Source: Xylaria sp. FL1777
Taxonomy: Eukaryota > Ascomycota > Sordariomycetes > Xylariales > Xylariaceae
Assembly (NCBI GenBank): GCA_022578965.1
Contig: MU400506.1
Coordinates: 248,001 to 312,000, forward strand
Length of the DNA: 64,000 nucleotides
Reading direction: 5' to 3'
Of the stretch, positions 23,271 to 37,200 are shown in pieces (position 1 is the stretch's first letter; each line of letters opens with the position of its first letter). The notes beneath the pieces are model-generated. The model saw only the letters and a program-made list of their open reading frames with translations, did not search any database and was not told where the DNA came from. A program made the translations under genes and the position numbers.

Positions 23271-24180
23271 ATGCGTGGAATCGTCGGCCACTCGGGCTCT
23301 TTCGGGTCCCGTCGTCAATCCTTTCACTTGCGCGGTACTTTCTTACTTTCTTACTTACGCAGTACTTACATAGCACACTAATTAGCAACTGAAACAAGCT
23401 TGTATTTCAGCAGGTTCCAAGTTAGCCTATCTCAACGCCTCCGGGGACCATGCCCTCGGATCGCGAGCCGGTCTCACCTACCCAGCAGTATCACCCATAG
23501 CATGGGCACACTCATACTAAACCTTACCTACATACATAGTTATAATAGTTACGTATTTACTCAAGATTGAGGGCATAATTACCCTCATTTCCGTTCTGTA
23601 TTCTGTTTGGCGTCACGTTTCAGCTTCCCCTCTATATTACATACGTATACAATGACATCTCTGCCCAGATTTACTACATAACTACCTACTAATTGAGATT
23701 TGTTTTTAGCTAATCTGTTTCGAACAACTCACTCACCTCCCGACGCCGGATTCCGAGATAGGCAATTGTGGGCATAAACCGAGTGCTACATACTTACTAC
23801 TTACTTACTGCGTAGTGTACATTGCTGGGCAATGCCATGCTAGGTACCACAGAGCATGACGACGACGAGGAGGGTATGCGGTCGAGACGTCGTCCATGTT
23901 GCAGTCCGTCTTAGTTACAGCTGTACATCATCCACGAACGTCATGACGAGCATGGTTGTTGATTCGTCGCTATCAGGCACATACACTTACCATGTAGCTT
24001 TGCGCCCCTTACCTGCAGTATCTACGTACGTATGCGTAGTAGTATACTATCTATGTACATATACGCAGTACACATTACGGCATGAAGCGAACAGCCGCTA
24101 GAAAGAAAGAAAAAATAAAGCAATCTGCCAACACATCCGGTACGTTGGTTGGTAGATAGGTTGGTAGTATAGTATTGGTA

Positions 24181-24210
24181 GTGTACGTACGTACGTAAGT
24201 ACTGTACACT
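24181..24210. repeat. GTAC-rich palindrome
   Basis: GTGTAC, a run of ACGT/GTAC units and a closing GTACAC form an almost self-complementary 28-30 base stretch. It would form a hairpin as RNA or single-stranded DNA. Confidence 0.6.
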
Positions 24211-24750
24211 ATGTCATCAAGAAAATCCATCTTGCATGCGCGTTGGGGGATCGAAACAGAGGCGAATGCCGAGTAGGAATCGATTTGCGTCACGTTACGC
24301 TTTTTTCTGCGCCGCCGCTACTGCTGCTACTACTACGACGCAGTACTGTTGTTATTGTTGGCATTGGTTTGCGCTCGCGCGTTTGCTTTCCCGCGTTCGG
24401 AGAGTTCCAATCAAGACCATCCGCACACGCACACTATACGCAGCATTGCTACACACACCTCTTTTATCTACTCCTGCTTGGCATTGTTTTCTCCCCCGCC
24501 CTTTCCTGCGTCCATGGTATCCATCTATCTAATGTACAGCCGCCGCGGCGCTGCGCATCGCTTATGATACGAATCCGATGGGTTTTGAATCCCGGTTTTC
24601 TGGCCCATGGTTTACGGCGGTGGCGGCGCAGCCGAACCAATCGCGCGGGTTGGATATAATACATTTTTAGTTACCAAATATCTTCCCTCGAGCAAAGAAT
24701 GGGATTCTTTTCTGCGGCTAAGTAAGGTTTGGTTCGGGGCGTTGTTGGTT

Positions 24751-24799
24751 TGTCTGTCCGTTAGTCTATCTGTCTGCCTGCCTGCCTGTCTGTCTGTCC
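24751..24799 (+). repeat. CTGT/CTGC tetranucleotide tract
   Basis: About eleven units alternate CTGT, CTAT and CTGC. It is an interrupted microsatellite in non-coding DNA. Confidence 0.85.
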
Positions 24800-27167
24800 A
24801 GAGCGACGTCACAGCCTTTCGGATGTTGTCTCTGCCGCTGCCTATTTTAGGTCCTCCCTCTTTTGGCAACTGACCTAGGTAAACGCAATAAAGCGCTTCA
24901 TGCCTGACTGAGGAGGACGCGGGCCCCTGAGGGCCGCATGTTTGGCTGCGTTTGGCCAAGAAATTGAAAGAGCGCGGTGTACAGTACGTGTCAAGATCAC
25001 AAGTTGAGGAAGTCCTATCTGCTGCTGCAAGGTGAATGATCCGTTGCAGGAACAAAAAAAACCGTACGGGATATACAGACTTGTCTTACCCGCTGTGCGG
25101 ATGTCCCAACGCAACGCGAGCTTATTGCAGGCGGCTTTTCCCGCGCGGAGGAGACCAGTCAGTGACGATGATCGGTATCAGGCGACAGTTGTCTTCTCAC
25201 CATCCGTGCGGGCAAGGTAGCATCGAGGAGCGACCACCAGTGTGGTCCTGGGTCCAGTGGTTCTGCTGCATGGCGACTTGTCACTGGCGTAAATATGCTG
25301 CATGCAAGTTTGCGGAGGGTGTCGAGAAGCAAAGTCCTGCCCTCTTTTACTCGTGCTTGCAGCAAGTACCATGCTTCTCCGGCCTGGGATCAAGTCACTT
25401 GAAGGGGGCTTGATCATTACCGACAGAAATTGCCCCAATGCCAAGACCAAGACCGTCCCGTTGGGGTTGATGATGCCAACCCCTTTCTTTGTTTCTTTTT
25501 TTCTGTTCATGAGAAACGCGCGGGAGCGTTGGTGAGAGCCGAGGCCAGGTTGTCCAAAGCTACGGAACGGCGGCCGATGACAGACAGTGTTAATACGATG
25601 CACACCAAATGGGCTTGCTGGATTGCGCATCCTGATTGAGGAAGTGTTACAGCGGGGAGGTACCGACAAGACGTCGTTGGTGCAGGGTACATGTACAACG
25701 CATTGTTAGAATGGTATACCCTGTGCACCCAGGGCCATATGGTCGATACTAGTTTGGGTTATACCGACACGTTGCTGCTCGTCTACAGTTAGTCTGTACT
25801 GTGTCACCAGGAAGTCAGCAGGAGGGATAGGTATTCGCAAAGCACACATCTTGCAGTTGTTGAGCGTAACCGTGAAGATGACACCCACGCTCACTGACCC
25901 GTTGCATGTAAATATATTGCTCGGCAATGTTATTTGATGTTTATACTTAATTTGAAAGTCGTACGACAGCAGAGCAGATGACAAATGGCTATGATCAATC
26001 AACATCAGCGACCGTAGCTCCGGACTAGGAGACATGGAAATGGTACATCCCTCAAGAATGATAGTCGTCTGTTTGCGCTTGTATCGTGTATACAGTAGCA
26101 GCATGACCAACTGGCAATTGGCAAGGGAGGGAATCCCGGCCATGCGGATGCGTGCGTCAAGATGATAGCTCTTGGGGGTTCGTGTCTATTAATGTGATGT
26201 GACACTAGAGATCGGGAATGCGTCCGACTATCTCGGCAAGTCCTGTCCTTTGCTACGCCTATATGGTGCTGTTAACGGATCTTAAAGCGCGGTATGAAAC
26301 ATGAAGCACTACTGTAGAGACAGTCGAGGGAGCCAACAATAAACCCGCGAGGGGATACTATGTCTAGCGACTGACAGTAAACCTGAGCGGCGCAGCCCAC
26401 CCCAGCCGCGGCACAGGCGAGGCCGGGCTGCTGGAGTGGTGGTGGGTACTTCAACAAATCATGATGCTCACAGTCCTCACCTGCAGCGTGGTTACATTAC
26501 TTTAACTTATGGGCAATGGAGACGCAGCGAGCACATCATAGCAAAATCTTGAGTAGTGCTGAATGTGGATTTCTTTCTTTCTTCCTTTCCCTTTCTTATT
26601 TTATTTCTAGTTGGAAGGTATTTGGAGGCGTAGATACATGGTGGTTGAAGCAACTAAAGGCGAGGTTGCGGTATGAGCTGGAGTAACGTTTGTACGTGAT
26701 CTTTGCTAAGGAACCTGTGCCGTCCCATCCTCAGCCGCTGAAGGGGTTAATGGCTCTGCTGTTATTCCAATCATTGGCCAACCCAATGATAGTTATATAG
26801 GAGGAATATATACTGAGTGAAAAAAACATGTCATGAATGTTGCCTCCCAATATGGTTAAAATGCGGTGCTGTATGATAATTTGAATATGATGCGGTTCGT
26901 CTCGTCGTTTATCGCAAGATGCTAAGATATCATCGCCCTGGCTATGCCAAACAGATACCAGTGCGCCAAGATGAATTTCATGAACGGAGACTGATCTATT
27001 TGGAACTCCTCTTTTGACGTCGTCACTGGTCGTAACGTTCGCTGTATCAAATGCGAGGAAAATAATAAACAAATATAAGGGATGTAAGAAGTAATAGGGG
27101 ACTCCATATCTGGAATCGGATTCCTCTTACTAGGGCCGGTTTGGATTTGGTTCGCTCAGTAAAACCG

Positions 27168-28272
27168 TTAGCTATCCGATGTCTGCAACGCAGCCATGCG
27201 AAGTCGCAAAGTCTCCAACACGTCAGGGTCAGGTTCGGGTTCAACCCTTTTCGGTTTGACGCGCGGGCATTCTGAACACTTCTCGTGAGCGCACTTTGAG
27301 CACGGGGTTCCGTCTTCTGCCTCTGAGTGAAACTTTGTTTTGCATTCGTGACAAGCGAATATTCCTTTGAAATTTGCACCTGGCTCGTCATTGGGGTATC
27401 CGTAAGGGTAGCTCTTCTTATTGTCCCTGCGATGTATTAGCAATAGAACCAATGATCGGCTCGGACCTTGACACTTACGGGTACCTAGGACAGTCAGCAC
27501 AACGTTTATGGCCGCATTGCTCACAGGTCCTGGCTTGTTTTGCATGCGAGCTGATAAGGCTCTTGCAGACGTGACAGTACCTCCTTACCCGCATTCGGGG
27601 ACGGCCTTTGTATACCAAGTCTTGAGCACCAGCTTTTCTCGGTCGTTTAAGAACAATCTGCTGAGAAAGCGGAGAATAATCGTAACTCGGGATTATGGGA
27701 GCCATGTCTTTGTGCTTTTGAATAAGAGCTTCTTTCCTCTCTCTGTTGGCCTGTCGATCGGCGTCGGTTTGCTTATCTGGGTACCGAGTGCATTGCTTGC
27801 ATCGAGTGTGCTGGCATGAGGGACATACATTGCCGGCGCCAAAGCGTGTGTTGCATCGGTGGCATTCCCGGTGGATTCGCATACGAACAGGCTTGTCTAC
27901 TCGAAGAACCTCGCCCTCAGAGCTGTGCCATTCACTAGGCTTTATTTCCAGTCCAAACCGGGCCCCGAGCTTCTTTGCACGTTCCTCATGAACCTGGATC
28001 CTAGGTATCCTCGTGGCACCCTCATACTCAGGCAATTTCCTCGCCGGGGGTGCAGGTGGTTGACTTCGCAAACTGTCAGCTATGTTCTAAATGCCATAAC
28101 TAAAACACCCTTACCTTATAGGCCCAGGTGCTGCCGCTGGTACTGCGCCAGCAGCGGCTTTGCGCGAACTACTCCCCTTCCTGTGAAAAACAGTTTTCAC
28201 CCTATATAGAACCCTTTCCATGCCTTTCTTCCCCTTGTCGTCCCTGGGTGCCGCCGTTGACGAACTCATCAT
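27168..28272 (-). CDS. Protein with three six-cysteine modules, unknown function (336 aa)
   Basis: Three minus-strand exons: 28272-28115, 28072-27479 and 27426-27168, all phase 2. A variable Ala/Pro-rich N-terminus is followed by three copies of the same module. Copy 1 is C123-x2-C126, C136-x2-C139, C144-x2-C147. Copy 2 is C219-x2-C222, C236-x2-C239, C244-x2-C247. Copy 3 is C276-x2-C279, C293-x2-C296, C301-x2-C304. Each ends in a KxCxxC-P/T-R-like block, and a His often follows the second CxxC pair (C-x-H-x-R/K-C). The cysteine spacing predicts structural zinc sites. I recognise the pattern as typical of conserved fungal proteins without a named function. A role in protein or nucleic-acid binding is inference. 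The intron 2 splice restores CPRYPDNKKSYPYGYP. Two adjacent ATGs (28272, 28269) make the first residue ambiguous by one. Confidence 0.75.
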
Positions 28273-31200
28273 TGTGATAGATCAGTGACCTCTTTCCCGA
28301 ACTTTGTCTGGACAGTGTATACTTCGTTCCCTAGTAGCTTCCATATAATAAGGCGATAGGATATGAGCGAGGTAAGGAGGCTTGCTATAACTGGCTAACC
28401 ATCTCTTCTAATCTTTTACCGAAGTCCTCTGCAAAAAGACAGCTTCCCCGAAGAAAGCACTTAGGTCCCTCTTAGTAATAAGGATTGTGGCGATTTGAAT
28501 GGAGGTTGGGTAATGAAGAGCAGGCTGGCCTGTCGTCAAGGTCGACGGCTATAAACCGTCTGGTTGCTCAGTGGCTCAGACCAGACACTCCACTCCCTCT
28601 GGTGATATTAAGGGTAGTGATGGTACCAATTAGACGGAAAAGCAACTTTCACGTGTTTGGGAAGAAAAGCTGAATACGCCTATCGTAGGATTAGAGCGGA
28701 ATGAAGGCGTTGGAGAGTCGTGATGTTCTGATATCTATATAAGCTTAAGCTTAAGATTGCCCACAAATAAAAGAAAGGGAAGAAAACTAGTAATTCATCG
28801 GGTGTACAAAACGTATGAGGGATTCCAGGAGGAAGGGTGGGAAATAGCGGTGCAGTAGTCTGTACCAGCACGAGGTCACCAAGACAGCTCGCAAGATATG
28901 CAGGCGAGAGGCCAATCTTCAATTGACGGGGTTCTCTGACGGGGTGTAGCGTACATGCGTAGTATTAACCCACTAGGTAGGTAGCGTGTAGTGCAGGTGT
29001 ACTACCTACGAGCAGGTATGTATGATGATAGGTAGGATGGGTGAGTGGGCACCGGAGGAATGGGGTTGGTACAAGCACTCGGGTCTTGGGAAAAAATGGA
29101 ATGTGTGTGGTTCATCATGTACTGCCACACTGGGTCATGCTACCGACATTCTGGTCGCGGGGTCTAGGTATATTGCGTTACTTGCCATCGTCTGCGACAC
29201 CCGATGGGACTCGTTGCGTGGTAGTGTAGGTACCTAGCGAGTGCAGATGGAGCCAGGACAGGCGTACTGTACTTAGATACAGTGTTGGGCATACTGTACC
29301 TAGGTAGCATAGCTACGCAGTGCACTGCGACCCATTGGTGCGCTAACATGCAAGTACACACGTACAGGTCGTATACTGTACTGTAACTTGTCCAGTATAG
29401 TGGAGAAGTGCTGCCATGTAGAGCAAGTCTACAACGCTAAGCATCCGTGCAGAATCCATTCAATCGCACCAGCGATTGGTGGCGGATACGCTACAAGCGA
29501 CCCAGCGCCCGGCGTCTTGGTGCAGCTGGCTGTCAGCAGTCCAGGATCCAGTCCAGGACTCATACTTACGCATACGGCAGGGGAAGACATGGTAATCCCC
29601 AGCAAGGCCAGACCGAACAATTGCTAGGGCTAGAATTAGTGTAGTATTAACTGTTAAGTGAGTCAAGCTAACTCGGTTTCTGCTCGGTCAAGTACACTAA
29701 GATCGGTTGTAAATATGGACATGATGCTCCGCCGTCGTGGAGATGGGTTAACACCTTATTGGCCATTCGAGAGAAACTGCCAGAGAGCTTATTACAAAAA
29801 AGCCTTCTTGTTCCTTTTACTGAATCTCTTAATCCTGAACACACTAGTATACTAACGGTACAGTGTTACATACCCAGGGATGCTAGCGTGAGCGAAAACT
29901 AAGATGGCACGATAGCAATAAGTTGTCCCACTGGCATAATTATCCACCTATGTCATACTAGAATATACTGAGTAGTACTTATAGACAGGGCACACGGTTC
30001 ATATAGCCTACTTACAACCTAATTAGCAAACTTCCTTTACCAAACTACACCAGGTACGTGCTAGATCGATCACACCACAATACACTAGCACCACGCAGTA
30101 CACGACGTCTCGGTATTTAACCCAGTAAAATGGGGGTTGTCCCCGCCAACGCCACCAATCATCACACATGCGGACGCACGAAGGAAAGCTGCATGAGTAT
30201 ACTGCTGCAACACTACCTGACGATATCCTGCAAGCCCAAACCTCTGGGAAGCTAGGACACCAATCGTTCTCTTACTACAGTACTAAAGGTGATCGAGAAT
30301 CCCCGCCTCGTGGTACCAGGCGGGAATAAAGTTATCCATGTCTCGTTATATCCATTGCAGCGCATCGAAGAAGTCACTGTCAGTTTGTCCTATCCCGTCC
30401 CGTATTCAAACTACCGACACTTACCTACACTACCTCTGTAGATCTCTATGCGCTCAGATATAGGACTGGTGTAGTATTGTATGATCACATATACATGTAC
30501 GACGGCTGAGCGAAATGACAAACAACCCTTTCAAGTTTTGGGAAAGGCTGAAGCCTGCTTTGCTCCCTTTGATGTCCGATTTCTCCCTAGTCCACACTAC
30601 CTAATATTATCTATATGTAGATTTATACCCGATCTGGTACATGATGAGATCGAATCTTTAAATATCCGGCTGGCGCACAGGCGCTTAACGCTACACTTCA
30701 GCAGCAGATTTATTGTCGAAGACAAGCCATTGTCCAGGTATCCTTGGAGGTATGCTCATCTATGAAAACGAATGGTTCTGGGGTACTTACACGAGGTTCC
30801 AACATGACACCACTATTCAAACGTGACGTTAACATCCACTACTACACGCTACGGCCCTTTTCATGATTTAATTACATGGGCAGAAGCATATAAGTACACG
30901 TGTATACCAACCACATACTAGTATAGGTGTTGTTAGTATATTACACTACATGTGGTGTGCACTACTTATCTATCTCTTGCGTACAGTACTGTATATGGAG
31001 CTTCCGTTTTCGAATTAGGACAGCTTTTTTGAACGCTATGATACCGCGAAGATAAACGACACATACAGAATATCGCTTGGTTACTAACAAAGCGAATACG
31101 GACTAGTGAGGGATTTTAGAATTTAGGTCACAATCTCATAATTCATATCTTCCCCTCTGTCGGTATTAGTATCGGCTCAAATTCTTGATCTGGTATCGCA

Positions 31201-34200
31201 AACGCTTAAATCCCAGACCCAGTTGCGCTACTCATGGCCCCATGTCCTGTGGTGTAGACCCTACTTACACTATTCATGACCATGCGGACCAATACGGGAA
31301 ATATCCCCGCTGAATAGACCTTCGAGAACATAACTTCCTGTACCGTAGAAAAAGGTCGATTGCAATCTGAATGCAGCATCTACCGAAGGGCAGAAATCCA
31401 GGCATCTCAAGGCTATACACGAGTTCACCGCCGTGCCCACCTTATTAGAACGCCTTCGCAGATTTGTCTCAGCCCAGTGGCTCCTATCAAGATAGACATC
31501 CCTGAGACATTCCGACGTTCCATATTAGGGAAGGTTTGGGTAAGGATGGGGCGTTTTAACTGGCGAATTGGTTATTTCAGCGCCTGCGAACATGTTAACT
31601 AGGTCAAACTGTTAACGCAGATAGTCTATGGATGAGGCTTGTGTGATTCTGAGACACGCATGTTTTTCCTCTCTAAGATAGCCAGGATGACTTGACGTTC
31701 TGGCTGAGGAAGAGAATCATCAAATACACCTTGTGACCTTTCTTGCCACAGTGGCGTCAAGAAGGTCATTGCAGGCGGCTCGAGGCTTACCCAGGCGATA
31801 TTTCAGCTGACCGTGATAATAGCAGAGTGGATTCAACAAAATACAATACGACCCAAGTGCCGATACTGCATACAGTATAACCCGCTTTAATTGTACTATT
31901 TAAGAACGTACCCTTCAATGACGCACCAACTAATTAAAAGACATAGTTAGTCAAAAATAAATAAGCTTCATTATTATAGTCAGATCCATCCAATGGAGAG
32001 ACTTGTAAGCCTTTTTTGGGCTGCTTACGTAGTCTTTGAAGTAGTACAGCTTGGACGGTATTACTTACATACAAATACTTATGTTGACAGATGAACCTGG
32101 AAAAACCAGGTTCTGAACTGAGGCTGGGGCTACCCAGACTAGGGCCGCATTAGTAAAGCGGTCGGTATCAAGAATGAAGGTGTGGACTCCAATGGTTTGT
32201 TAGTTGCATGAAACCCGGCTGAATAGGGCAGCCCGTTTCTGACAGGTCGACCCCGTCGGTTCTATCAAATTCCAACGAATTGGAAACTCGAGCCGTTCGT
32301 ACACTACCTACTTCCACTAAGTAAGTACACCATGCTAAGACACAGGAAAGGGGGCAAAAACGTGGGTCATGCCGGTTCTTTTTTTTTCGATCTTTATTTT
32401 TTAATTCTGCTTTCATTCTCCTAGTAGTCTGGAACGCATGATCCCTGAACGCATTACCGTGTGTTTTGCCTCCTCCCTCGTGGTACTACTTGCTCGTGGT
32501 ACCCCAAGGGGGGACACACGGTCGCGCCCGCGAGTCAAGCCATGCGATTGAAGCCACGAGATCTAGATCGAATGCCATCTTCCAATAGGACGAGAGGCGC
32601 ATCCCGGCTGTCGGTTTAATGCCCCCTTTCGCCCAACCGTTCACCACCCACCCAACGCAGCCAAAGAACAACATGTGCCGCACGCCCGCAGCAGCTCCAA
32701 ACAACCTAACCCGACCTGCCGGGTCCCAACAGCGCGGCACCGGCTTTGAGGGGGATTCCTGGTAGCGCCCGCATTACGCTGCGCTACGCAGCAGGTTCCC
32801 ATTGGGGATGGGCATGACGAAGAAGCGCTGCTGGTCTTGTCTCACCGCTCCTGCGCCCCCGCGTCCTTCGGTGCGTGTGTTGGCCACTCGCGCAAACCTG
32901 AAGCAGACCGGTCGAAACATTTGTTTTCGGTTGTTTATTTTTACATTTTCAACGGGGGGAAAAAATGTGACGTGTCAGTCTGTCTTAGTTCCCATCAGAC
33001 GAACATTTTCCATAGTGTGAACAGAAACACGTGTTTGACCCTTGACGCAACCGCTGAAAATTTAGACTGTGTCTCTTAAGTATGGCCACAGCAGTCTATC
33101 TAATGGACGCCGCCGACTCGTGTGGTAGCGTGAGGGTCCCAGCTTTATCTTCTCTTGGTAAACAAAACGTCTTTAGTGTACAGTTCATGTAGCCCTGCAC
33201 CCCTGGTTTCTATTCAGATTACAAAGTTTATAAAACCATAGTCGCATTGACTAAATTTGTCAATCAATTGACACTACAAATGTATTTTCAAAAGTGTAGC
33301 AATCGACAAAAATTCGTATTATTCGCTGTAATCCACATTCTAGGTAGTTAGGTACATATGTATTACGTAGATGATGTTATGATGAATATGCGGTCAGAAA
33401 TGCGATACCAACAGTACGGCTTCTGTTACCCAGCTCATGTACCACCATCCCCACTACCATTCCCTCGGGTCGCTAATTCATGCACGTTGTGGGACATAGC
33501 GCGAGCTTTTATTCACAGCGGTTTCGAATAAAGTCAAACAGTTTACCTACGTGTAGACCTCGTGCAATAGCATCTCGGATTATTATAATCTCATGCATGA
33601 CAGATTTTGTAGCCTAGGCCGGTCCAGGCCAACCAGTCTAAGTAGGCTGGGTACCCAAGCACCCTTAGCTCAAGACATCAAGCCATAATTAAGAAAGTTG
33701 GTCAGCCTCGTTGCCAAAAATTCCCATTTACACCGGAGCAGGGCCGTGAAAATGGGCAAAGTACGGCAGTACATTTGTATGATCTTATTGTCTGCAGCCC
33801 ACCTATTTTGGTCGTGTTAACTTCCTACACTAGGTACCCCAGGTCTCATACTGTAATTGTCTCCCTATTTCCCCGGCTCTGTTCTACATTACACCAGCCC
33901 TACCTGGGTCGCGTGTATCGATGGACGTGACCGGTATAGGAATTAGACATGATCAGCACAGGTGATGAGCGGCTGATTTTCAAAAGGATTGGATACTGTA
34001 CTAATTAATCCTTACAGTACCGCCTCTCAGTCAGGTCAACACCACACTCTTGGGTCTCGGGAATCGGCATTGTTCAAACTAACACCATACAAAAGATACA
34101 CTGCAGCTATACAACCTATGCTATATACACCATACACCAGGCGTCTACACTAGGCAGACGCAGTACTATATATGGGGTCCACTCGTATAAGGCATAGACA

Positions 34201-37200
34201 AGGCGGCTGTTGTTCGGCTACGTTTTGTTACGTGATTGTGCTTCTATCGTTTGTTAGCGGTGGGCAATAGTACCAGTATTCGAAGCACGCAATTTCTTAT
34301 AGCCGACCAGGTAGCCTAGACGGCGTTTAGGCATAGGTAGGTAAGTAGGTAGGTATAGTAGACTTACTTACTGCGTAGGGAGCTGAAGGGAGGATCTTAG
34401 GCCGGCTCTAGTTCCGACAATCAGCTCATTCATCGCGTACTTATGCCACTCCCTATACTAACCGCGGTAATCACCCTTACTTGTCAGCTAGGTACCATGC
34501 CAGCTTTTTCCTATTTCAATCAACATCCTCCCCGTATCACTTGGGCCCGTGCGCCCTCTCCTTACCGGTTCCCCAAAAGGTTCATTGCGCAATTTTTTCT
34601 CCGTCAGGTCAGCCTGGAATCTCGCTTGGAATCGGGGAGGGATAGAAGACGGAGACCAATCGAAAAGAGATAACCGACAGCCTGGCCTGGGGGTAAGAAA
34701 GGTAATTAGCCCATTTATAATAGAACTCGGTGGGTGGCCACCACCATGAGGAGGGAAGAGTATATATGTCCGTCCCTGGTCACTTCATCACCAACATTAG
34801 TCACGGAATTGTAGCCGCGGAATTATACTGACTCTAGCCTAGACGGATCTGCTATTGGACAGATCTCTAATTTGGTAAGACCAGAGAGCACAAATAGTGT
34901 AGGTTCTGTAATCATTGGGGCCTGTAGTGCGGATTTGCTACTCTGTGTAGTTAGGTCAGAGCGCCATAAAGGCTAATTCAGTCTAAGACTGACATCCTGA
35001 AGCTTAAGACACGCACCAAAACAATAGCCACGATACCAAGACCGGCAGTTTCGCTGTCAGCTAGTGTGTCAAGAGGGGGCGTCGTAAGATCTAACTACAC
35101 TACTTGATCAACAATGCAAATCATTCAGTAGTATATAAAGAAACAAGTCGTTTCCCAGCTAGCGCTGGATTCATTCCTTGGTCCCGAGGCATCGGCTTCC
35201 TAATATGTAGATACAAAGTTTAAACTTGCCACTTGTTGCTCGGTATGTGCTCGGTGTAGGGTACCTCGGTGAAAGGACAGAATCCAACAAGGGGGCCTAG
35301 CTAGCCTGGCTACATTAGGAACAGGCGTAACTCATGAGACAACTCTTACATATAACAATGTATGCGTAGGGCAGATACCTATCTACTACACTTGGTACCG
35401 AAGATCCAAGCGAAGATGCAAATACTCACATATAGAGAGGAATGAGCGAATACGAATTTGGTGCACCTATCGCCTTGTTTGTTTCCCATGGACAGTGGCG
35501 TGGCAGTGTATAGAGGTGTCTAACGACGAAGACAAAAGACCCTTGGGGGCAATCCTTCTCCATTTCGGACCGGCAGTTCCTAACCTACACTAATTGGCTA
35601 TTTCTGGGTTAGTATTTCGATATAACCATAATTTTGCCTTTCCAACTATTCTTTCTCCATCCTTCCGAGAACCTCCGCGTTCTAGCGTTCGAGAGATAGT
35701 ATAGTTTACTGTAAGCTTACACTAATTAAGGCCTTTCCACCCCCGACTTCTATACCACTATACTACATCACACGCACATGAACGGGACGGAACGTCTGAC
35801 AATCTGTGGGTAATAATCTGTTACCAGATACCTACAGTACTTACTATGATGGGGCCCGTCAGCAGATTAATTTTGCCCTCTTTTTTTTTTCTTTCCCTGG
35901 CTCGCCTAAGTAGGTTCGACTCTAAAACACGCATGGGCATGTGACCATCAGAAATGTGAGACGGAACACACTATGGGCACATCTTCACAGTATACACGTG
36001 AGCGACATTCCGTCTTCATGGAATGTGAGCCGCGACGACGGCATAGTGCACCTACTAAATCTCAGGTTATGCCACTTACGGGATGCTAACTTCCACTCCC
36101 AAGTCCCGCTAACTCCGGACTGGTCAGTAGCCAAACGCCTCATAAGCAGCCCACAGGACGGGGGCAGATTTCTCCGGTGAGATTTATATGAGAGCAGAGA
36201 TTAGATCGGTTAATTCTACATTATATACGCTCCATGCGCGCGGGTCGGTGGTGGGCGATTGACAGTATACAAGTACTGCGTAGGTGTCCTGCATGGTAGC
36301 GTGACGATGAGATGAGGTGAGATCAGATGGTTCAGAGGGCTTCGAGATGCTGATTCATCCTGTAGGTAATCTATATACATTTGTTGGTCAGCCCAACAGG
36401 CAAGATGAGGTCATGTCAGATGCTTAATGTCGTCAGGACGGCTATTTATCAGTTGGTGGCTTGCAGCATACTCATTTCCCATATCCTACCGACCTACATG
36501 TAGCTTCTAGGACACACATCGACATACCTACTTGCTCTCTAGCAACTGACACCCCCTCCCCTGAGAGTGGGAAACGGTTGGCTATCAAATAGGAGCTGCG
36601 TTACATACTCAGTATATATCCCAGACCTGACAACAAAAGGTAATCACGGGCGTATTGTATCCAGCCACTTGGAAAAGTGCTTGGAGCCCTCACGAGAACG
36701 GAAACTACGGGGTGAAGAGGTCTTGACTTGAGATACGTGGCGTCGGTACCCAGGATCAGCTTGCACGCGACTACGGCGTATTACGACTGCTGGATCTTGG
36801 TGGCGTCTCCCTTCGCGATAGTTGATTGGAAGTATAGATTGCCTACATGTGTCCACGATGTGAGCTGGCAACTACATACAGTATTATGTATAGCATAGTA
36901 ATGATGGCTACTACGTAGTTGGGCAATATACTTTGAATATAACATACCCATTAGTCCGATTGGAGGAGAGGCGTTGTCCGCAAACCGCAGAATCTTTCCT
37001 TCAGTCTCTGGGCTCTTCTCGAATGCTTCGCCTATACGTTAGCATTGGGTACCATCACAGCTTACGATGACACGTACGAGTCCAAATGCAGAGGGAGAAC
37101 ATCGGCAAGCTGACATACATATCGAAGCAAACGCCGTTTGTCTTATGACTACATATAATGGAGCGTGAACTGTTTCTCCGAGCGGGATCTTACCACCCGT

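Larger units (their letters stand above)
19869..27167. other. Gene-poor 7.3 kb region
   Basis: I find no gene I can support. Many short frames exist, but they overlap on all strands and lack protein-like composition. The longest with an ATG is 26143-25706 (-), 145 residues with no recognised motif. Several other long frames here start at non-ATG codons. Local repeats include a TTGC run near 20986, CTGT/CTGC at 24751-24799, and TAGGTA/GTAC words at 22660-23270 and 24001-24210. Confidence 0.5.

Noticed and set aside
25178..25669. 163-codon minus-strand frame
   Set aside because: It starts at a TTG, has no recognisable domain, and overlaps several other open frames.
25706..26143. 145-codon ATG frame on the minus strand
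   Set aside because: It is the longest ATG frame in a gene-poor region, but it has no motif, no splice partners and ordinary chance-like composition. It may be a lineage-specific gene, but the sequence alone does not support it.
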